NCBI GenBank assembly: GCA_013400155.1
Contig: VXBM01000420.1
Span: 62,001 to 126,000 of the forward strand
Direction: 5' to 3'
Length of the DNA stretch: 64,000 nt
Origin: Helopsaltes ochotensis
Taxonomy: Eukaryota; Chordata; Aves; Passeriformes; Locustellidae
Each line of letters begins with the position of its first letter. Position 1 is the stretch's first letter. A model generated the notes under the pieces. The model made no database searches. It was not told the origin of the DNA and saw nothing but the letters and a program-made list of their open reading frames with translations. Positions 50,501-59,500 of the stretch are shown here, one piece after another. Made by a program: the position numbers and the translations under genes.

Positions 50501-53500
50501 CTCGTGACATCTTTCATAATAATATATTCTGGAAATTACCTTCCCTACACTTTATTGCACTGAGAAGTCTCACTTCCAACAATCTCAATCAAATCTTGCC
50601 CCCAGATCCCAGTGTAAATGGCACTAAAGTCTCATGATTCCACTGCAATTGCATGGCTGAGATGTCCTTCACAAAGACCATGTGAAAGTATGGCAGGGAT
50701 TGCTAATAGGAGACAATGGGTGCTGAATACAGCTCTACTATGCATGGGGAGAGTATACCTCAGTTCCTTTCGGACAGTTACATTTTTTGGCCAGAGTAGT
50801 CTAAGCATAAGAAAGCTGTATCTTTTCAGCTTCCCTCTCCCTGCACTGGAAAGCTGTTCCATGTCTATCATTTAAAGCACTTCAAATACAAGGGTTTCAA
50901 ATTAAACATTCAGAGATTTTTAATGTTAAAAAACCAAATTAAAATTATAAAGCTAAAATTTGAGCTATCCATTTATACATGGAAAGATCAAGTTTTTATT
51001 TTGTCCTGCACACATGGAATATGAATAGGTCAAAGACAGTTACTTCTGGAGCTCTACAAGGACATTTTGTTCTTCAGTAACAGTATTAGCCATGGTCAAT
51101 GTAATGTCACTCTGACAGCGGTAATTTCCTAGTTGATACAGTCTTCCATATTTATAGAAACTGATAAGAATTCTGCTGATTGCTTGTGACATTCTGTCTA
51201 GACATTAGAGAGAGATCCACTAGAGAAATGAATGTTACACATTAGAACAATATTTCATATGTTAATGTCCAGGAGAATAAAATTATCCTAAAAGACACAT
51301 AACGTAACTTTAAGGAGCTCAAAATTGGTGGCAACAAAAATATTTGGCAGGGAGGACAATTGAGACAATTGATTCAAGGTGAAGAGATGTCAAACTCTGA
51401 AAGAGTCACCGTGATCATTAGCTCTGACTTTCCTTTATAATCCAAACAAGAGAATGACCTAATGTTAAATCACATTTCAGAGAACATATTCTTTTTTTCC
51501 TTTTCTTTTTTATAGGGGTGGGGGAAGGAAAAGAAAGAAGAGGAGAGAGAATACAAGCATGATCTGGAAACTCCCAAAGACTGAGAATACATCACACATT
51601 GGAGAAAAATAAACCCTTGGCTACTGCAAACATTAAAACAATCTGCTTTTTAAGAAGAAGCATTTTATAAGGTTGCCAAGATTGAATTTTAGCCTAGCTT
51701 TAGCTTTCTGGTGTTGGATTTTATTTTATTTTATTGTCTTGGAGGAGTAGAAATTCTCTTATTGCCACAGTTTTGTTGTTCACATAAACTCTATTTCCCT
51801 GTTAACCCATTCTCAGATTAAAAAAAAAAAATACACAGGTTGTGTATTTAACCCTTAACCCTACTCTGCTGGAATATTTTTCAATCCTTTGCCCATAAGC
51901 ACACGTCTTCTCTAAATCCTTAGTGATGTATAATTAGTCTCTTTGCCCCTAGGGATGCCACGCATGCATGCAGACCCCCCTGAAGGCTACGGCTCAGGCA
52001 ATTTTGAACTCCCTTCACCTTCCGAAACTGTCCTGCCAGCGTGTACAAAGATACATAGCGACCAAGAGATTGCTTGTTTATTTCAGGCTCAATACCTACC
52101 CTTAAGTTAAAAGTCAAACGCACCTATACTAAAAGTAAACTCAGAAACATACTGGAGAATAAACTTTGAGGGTTTATGCTTGTACTTGTAACTTGAGGTT
52201 AACCTATCTGAAAAAAAAGCCAAATCCACTTCAGCAATACAATATATCATAATTACATCTTTTGTCTATACATCCTAACGAGGACATTATCATGCACAGA
52301 TTTAAAACTACATTTATAGATTCAAGATTTAATCTGCCAGGGAGTTACATTTTAGCTCAGTAAAGCCTTCAGCAATATGAAAAGAACTAAATCTGCAGAT
52401 TTTTTTTCCCCTTGATTCTTTAATGAATACTCAAACATCCCAGAGTACGGTTATCAGAATCTAAATGATCAGTTATCACAAATTGTATTTATGTTGATTA
52501 AGAAGGATTCTTGCTATAGTATTTTTATTGATACTGTCTTTAAAAAAAACCCCAGTACTGTTAAACACAAAAAAGGGCCTTTATTGTCTGAACTCTCATG
52601 CTATAATTCAAGTAACTGAATGATCATTTTCTAATGCTGCAGCGTCCCTCCATTCTGAATCATTGAGTTTATTTACCACAGCTGTCCTCGTCGCTGTCGT
52701 CCTCACAGTCAGCTTGACCATCACATCTTCTGGACGCCAGGACACACCTCCCGGAGCGGCACTTGAAGTGACTGGGTGAGCATTCTGCCAGTGACAACCA
52801 ACAGGGAGAAACAGGACTCCGTAAGAGAGAGGCTTAATCATGACATGGGCACTTATTTATCAGCAGGGCTGCTTCAGAAGGGTAAATAACAGGACTAGAA
52901 AGCTTGTGAGACTGGAACTATGTATCAGGCAAGGCTCTTCATTACTGCACCGGGAATGTGGTGGAGCAACATTTTCCAGAGCTCTCCCTCACATGCTGCC
53001 CTCTGTTAAATGTCATTGGTTTGCCAGATGACTGGCATACAATGTTTAGACTGTGGGTATGAATTTCCTAGCTACTCTTCTCACCATTGTGGTGGTGTGT
53101 TACACATTGAAATAAGTATAAGAAATCTCCAGGGGGAAAAAAAAAAAAAAAAAGATTGGCAGTTACGTGTCTATTTCAACCAGGTATAACTTTCCACTAA
53201 TTAACCCTTTCACTGCTTCTGTCTCATTTCACAGTACCATTTTAGGACAAAGGAGTGGAACAGAATTGGCAGAACTTTAAGGAACTCTCTCATTGAGTGC
53301 TAGCAATTCCCTGGAGCAAGAAATCCAGCAAAGAACCTGAGAGACTGGCATAGCTGAGTAGGGGAACTCAGTCTGGAGTAATTTTCACAGTGTAAATGTT
53401 GTAATTTAAAGAGGACGTATGAAAAAAAACCAAAGACCAGTGACTTTGGGAACCCATTTAAATCTTTTATTTGCTGTAATATGTATAGGAGATACCTTCT

Positions 53501-56500
53501 ACATCTTCATCTGGTGTTAGACAAGTTTGGTTGTCCGAGTTCTCATCTGGAAACTGAGTGCAGTCTGTATCTTCTGGCCACTGCAGACCTACAATCCCAA
53601 GCACAGCCTCACAGCGTTCCTTAGACTGTACACATAATGTCCTGAGGAGACAAAGCAGAATTGCACCAAGTAACTGAAGGAATGGCTTACAAATTCACAG
53701 ATACTAGAAGTTAATAATCCTAGCCAAAGTTAAAGATGAGGATCACAAAAAAAGATCAGTTAAACAGGTGTTTTAATATGGAATAGAATACATATATCAA
53801 AGAATACTACAGCTGAAACATTATTTTAAGTTACTGTTCTGCAGTTATGTTATAAATAGGTTATTAATAACCAAATATAACTGCTTATAGACATGCTCTC
53901 CTCTGTCAGAGATGGCAGAGAACTTTTTTTAAGAAGCATTAACTGCTCTCCTTCAGGAAAAAAAAAGCAAAACACATTTTGTACTAGCTAATTGCTACCT
54001 CTTCTGATTATGCTACCTCCGAAACTACGTGGTTTCAGAAGGACAAAATATTTAAGATTGCAAACAAAAGAGTGAAGAACTCCCCAGAGAATTCAATAAA
54101 ATTAAAACTTTAGGGAAAGCAAAGCTCAGACCAACCCAGTCTTGAGGCTGTTGTCAGTTACAGGAACAGAATACCTTCTACATCTTCATCTGGTGTTAGA
54201 CAAGTATGGCTGGCCAAATCAGGAAAAAGCATGAACAGAGTCCTTCTGCAGCATTTTTTTTTAAAATCATATAAAAGATGGGACTCACTACAAAATTTGT
54301 TCAATCCATTGAGATTGAAAATCATCCATTGTGTCTCTCAAAATATCCACTGTGAAATGCTTCAAAATTACAAAGAGGAAATGCATAGAAAAATCCCCTA
54401 ATGTTTGAAACATTTAACCACTACATTTGTCTGGGATTCTAGCTGTAGGTTGAAAAATATTCAACCAAAGGATCCCACCCTTCTTTTTTCTTTCACGTCA
54501 CTTTTAATTTTCCTTTATGTAATTTGATTCATATTTATACATCTTTCTTCTAAAGACACTCCTTTCATGGAAGGCATTTTATTCTATTTATTTTCCTTTG
54601 ACCTTTTGATGAATAGAACTTGTTTATTTTCTTGCAATTAGTTTTGGAAAATGCTGTGACCAAAACCAACAAAAAAAATCCATATAGGATTAATTTGGGA
54701 AAATAATACAGTATTAATCCACCCAAATTTAATTTTGTTTTGAGGAATTAGATGAAGAGTCAAAGTTTTTCCACGCCAAACAATTCACCACTGAGCTGAA
54801 CAACCAGACAGAATGCATTGATGTCAGTCAACCATGTTACAGTCTCTCTTTCCTTTTAGATTTTCCTCAATGTCAAAAAGGTTGACTGACACCACTTCAT
54901 AAACTCAGATTTCTGAATATCAGAATTTTTATTTTCCAATGACAAAAAACCAAAATCCACAACAAAAACATGCTAATATAGCAGAGACATCTAAGCCACT
55001 TCTGTCCTGTGTTCTTTGCACACTCAGATCTTTGGTCAAAGCTGACCTTTTCCGAGGCATTATAAGCCATTGAGTTGTGTATCTGTGGTGAAAGAATTAG
55101 AATCTATTTATCTACTTCAATCTAGGCCTGGACTAGTATTATCAACATCTTATCAGAGATGAAGAATAATGTTCAGAAATTGAAAACATACTTGATATAT
55201 CAATGAATGTTATAAATAACAGTAAATTCAGTTCTTTCCAAAAAATCTCTTCCTGTGTTCTTTACTTTGAATAAAACTTTATGAAGACTGTTACTGCTAA
55301 AAAACAAAGCATGACAGCCAAACTAACATAAAGAGAATAAAAAGCCTTGCAAAGCAGGGACTGCTGATTTATACTGGGGGAGTAGAATTAAAATAATTTA
55401 GTTACACCACCTAGAAAGAGAAAACAGATCCATGTGCCTGTACTAAAAAATCTAATGCATCTCTGTTAAGTTTATATTATAATAGATCCAGAATTATAAC
55501 ATTAATGTGCAATTCATGATTGGAAAGTACACTTTGACTTAAAGAGCATAACACTGGAAAAAGTGCATTAGCTGAGTTCAGTTTCAAATTTACAGGACAA
55601 GACAGGTAAAACAATACATATGTCCTGTTAAGCTCAACTAATCACTGATATATTTGAACAAGAGGGCAGTTATTTTGAAAGTCAGCAGCAGAGTCTCAGA
55701 ATATAATTTCTGTGCTGGCAATGTAACATTTTCTCTTCTCAGAGCTTCAAATTGTAAACTAGTTTTACATTTATACTGAAATATCAAATTTATTTAAATT
55801 TTATTGGTATGAGGTTATTTTTGTTTTCATTTCTAAAATACTTGTAGGTTTTTTACATTATATGACTATCTGAAATTCTTTCTAAAATGTTATTAAGAAA
55901 ATACTACAGAACTAGTGGGACCTTCAAAGGTGTCCCTTCCTGATAAAAACACTCTTTATCTGCAACCTAACGTAAGAGTGAAACCTAAAAAACTATCATA
56001 AAAGTAGAGCTTTGAATTCTACAAATTCAAGTTTTATGTTGTATATTCAATTTAGTCTACATTTGATGTCAGTCACCCTGTTTTGAGCAGGAAGTTGGAC
56101 CAGATGATTTCCAAAGGTTACTATCAAATTAAATTATTCTGTGCTTTCTATAAAGCTCCCCTTCATCTGTTTAATACTTTAAATTTCAAGACTATTCAAC
56201 TGTATCATGACACCCCCTAAAATCTGTTAGCTAGGTACAATAGTAAAGAGCCTATAAATTAAATTTACATCCCTCTACACTAGAATAAGTTAATCCAATT
56301 TTGATTTATTATATTGCTTTCTTTAAAAACAAACCACCATTGATTTTCAAACTAGCAATCCTGACACAGAAATTACACAAACCCCTCTGTAACTTTGAAG
56401 CTATCCTGTATGCAATATTTTCTCTCCCATTAGCTTCCTATGTGAGAATTTCACAGTATATTTATAAACTTCCTTGTGGTTCATTCTTACCTTGCGCTAA

Positions 56501-59500
56501 GGAGTACATCACTAGACAAAGAAATGTTATCTATTTGTCAACAGTATCACGTGATAAGAAATTTTAGGCTGTGTATTGCAATTTTTGATGCACTTTTCTT
56601 TCAAACAGAAGATGTTAACTGATCAGTACTGTAAAGGTAGGCCCAACAAAAGAGGCAGAAATACAGAAGGAGAGGGCACTAGGAGCCAGTAGGTCAAAAA
56701 GCTCTGCCTGTTGGTCAAGTTCATTAGATCTCCTAACCTGCAACAGCTGCTGCTAAGAAAGCCATGAGATCTACAGAACATAGCTTCTGTTGAACAAATA
56801 CAGGCGTAACTCTAAAAAGGAACAGTGATGTTACTCAATGAGGATGGTGGAATAGTAACTCTGACAAGCAGAAAACCTAAGTTATCCTGTAATTCCAAAT
56901 GATGTGGCACTCCTAATTTAGAAAGGTAAACATTCATTAAAATCTCAGGTTTTGTTGAGCATTTGGATAGGGCTTTGCATCACGTCATGTACTAATGCAA
57001 GGAACTATTACAAAATGCTGATGCTCCAAATTAAGTTAGGTGATTCCATATTTAAACACCGTTTGTAGTGGCACAATTCTAATCAAACACAGAAATGGGA
57101 AATACTTCATGCAAAGCTCACTGCACCCATCTTGTCCCCTTGCTCAACAGTGGAGCAAGCAGGCTCACAGTGCACTGGGTGAAAAACTGGCTGAAGGGTC
57201 CTGCCAAACAGATTTACACCTGGCTGATGACTGGCCACCTGTGCTTCTCCTCTGGGTTCAATTGCAGGGCCTGTCCTGTTCAGTGCATTTATCAATGGTC
57301 TGGATGCAGCAGTTTAGTGCATCATCAGCAAGTTTGCTGATGATACAAAACTGAGAGATGGTGCTGACTCTCAAGGAAGGAGACGCCTTTACATTTGGGC
57401 AATCATCAAAGGACATGAAGTTTAACAAGAACAAATGCCTGATCCTGCACCTAGGATGGAGCAGCAACAGACACAAATTGGAGAGCAGCCCTGCAAAGAG
57501 GGACTTGGTTATGCTGGTCAGCAGCAGCCTTTTCCTATGGAACTCCAAAGCAAATTTTTTGGTAATTTGAATGATGCATAAAATTGGGAAAAACTACTCT
57601 GACAGACAGTCAAGAATTAAAGGAAATATGGTTTAGTATAGTACCTGCAAGGTGGGATCCGCTGATTTGTATGGGGGTCACATTTTGGTACTAAGATTGT
57701 ACAGGCAAAAAACATCAGGTACTTGTAGCAGTTGGTCTGAACCAAAGCTGGGAAAAGGGAAGACTCCCAGCTGATAGAAGCTTCCTTCTGTGTCCTGTGG
57801 CCCAGGTAGTTTGGGTAATAAGTATAGTTGTATGGCAAGTTCATACAAAGTTCCAGAGTAATTGGTTCACACTGACCTTTCACAGAGAGAAAACAAACAG
57901 AACCACAAATGATGTGAGAATAAATGAAATACAGAAGAAATAATTCCATACTTATTTAACAAGTTTCTCAGTCGGGGAATATCCTCTCAGGCTTGAGAAA
58001 CAAGTTCCAGAGCTAGGGATCCCTTATAAACCTATTCAGACCAGTAAAGGTGGGTGTGAATTCTGCCCGCCTCATAACCCATTAGGATACTTTTATTTCC
58101 TTAACTTCATTAACTTTATGAACGACATCTTAACTTTAAGATGGTACACTAAACCATCCTTAAACCAGTAGAGTGTGTACTGTACAGCAACACACTTCCC
58201 ACTGCTATACCTACTATGCTACAATGCCACATCTCACACTGACAGGGCAATTGCCAAAATTAGGAAGACAGAAATCATCGGATACTTTGGGTTAGGAAGG
58301 ATTTCAGGATCTACTCCGATGCCCTGATCAAAGCAGGTCAGCTCTGAGAACTGATCAGCCTTCTCAAGGCTTTAGACAGTCAGGTTGTAAAAATTCTCTA
58401 GCTGAAGAGACTGCACAATTACTCTGTATAGAAAACAGAAGCCAGAATTTGCTTTTAATTTTTTTTCCTTGTTTACCGAGATCTGAAGGAAGAATGGGGA
58501 CAATTAGGTTATGTATTGTGCAAGCATTGATCAAGAGTTGCTAGTACAGTGTGACAACTGTGTCATCTCATTGCTGTGTCTTTGAGAGAAGTTGGAAGAA
58601 GATCCAACAGTCAATTATTCAGTTGATCAGCAGAACTGGGCACTCTTTCTTGGTCTAACATTTGGTGTTACAACTTTTTTTACTATTTAGCCCTAATCTG
58701 ATGATTACAAAGCTCATTTTACATCCAGCTTTTCCTCGCTGCTAAATCCCGGCATACTACCAATACTGAATTATTTCTGTTGTCTCAAACCACTCAGTCA
58801 CATCTTTGGGGTAATTATGAGGTTCAATGACTTTTAACAATTCTCCTCACATTACTGCTATTTCCTTTTCTTCATGATGAACCATCCCCTGTCCTTCCAC
58901 ACTTTTGCCTGAGATGTCCAGATCAGTTTGAACTCATCTTTTGATTTTGGCCAGTAAACACCTTTCTTTGATGTATATGGAACTTTACACATTCATCAAT
59001 ATTTCAGGATGAACGCAAAAGTACATGCAATATTCTAAGTGTTCGTATTATGTGACATTATTCAAGATTAAAGAGTTGAAATGCACATACAGCATTCTCC
59101 TTTATTATGCCTCATATTTATAGGGGTTTAAGTGAATTCTGGAAGAAAATCTAGTCCACTGATATGCCACTGGAGGATAGCTCTTTATATGTTTTCAATA
59201 TGATTATAATTTTCACACTGTGTTTAGAAAGCTTCTATTACACTATGCACAGAAGCGTCACTGTATGTTTGAAAATAATAACATTGGCTCTCACATGCAA
59301 TTCCCGGCAATCCAGAGAGTAATAAACAGAACATATGCTCCAGGGGAACATCTGACTCATTTTAAGTAACCCGTATGTTAGTCTTCCCTTCTGAGTCTGT
59401 CCTACAGCTTAACAGGTCCCGCTACTCCCTATTTATAATACATGTGAGTACAACTAATGAAGGAGGAACAAGGAATAAAATTCATTGAATCCTTTATCCT

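Larger units (their letters stand above)
48149..52676 (-). other. CORIN: CORIN intron, 4.5 kb
   Basis: Holds the hairpin at 48530, an LTR-like element around 48975-49614 with the N and a 121-bp duplication. The remainder (49,620-52,676) shows nothing I recognise. Confidence 0.8.
53642..57644 (-). other. CORIN: CORIN intron, 4 kb
   Basis: Contains a duplicated exon end (54171-54214), a 12-bp inverted repeat (54822-54833 with 54880-54891), a small CR1 end (56081) and a CR1 reverse transcriptase fragment (57100). Confidence 0.8.

Noticed and set aside
54822..54891. 12-bp inverted repeat (tgtcagtcaacc / ggttgactgaca)
   Set aside because: Short arms with a 46-bp gap in an intron; could be chance.
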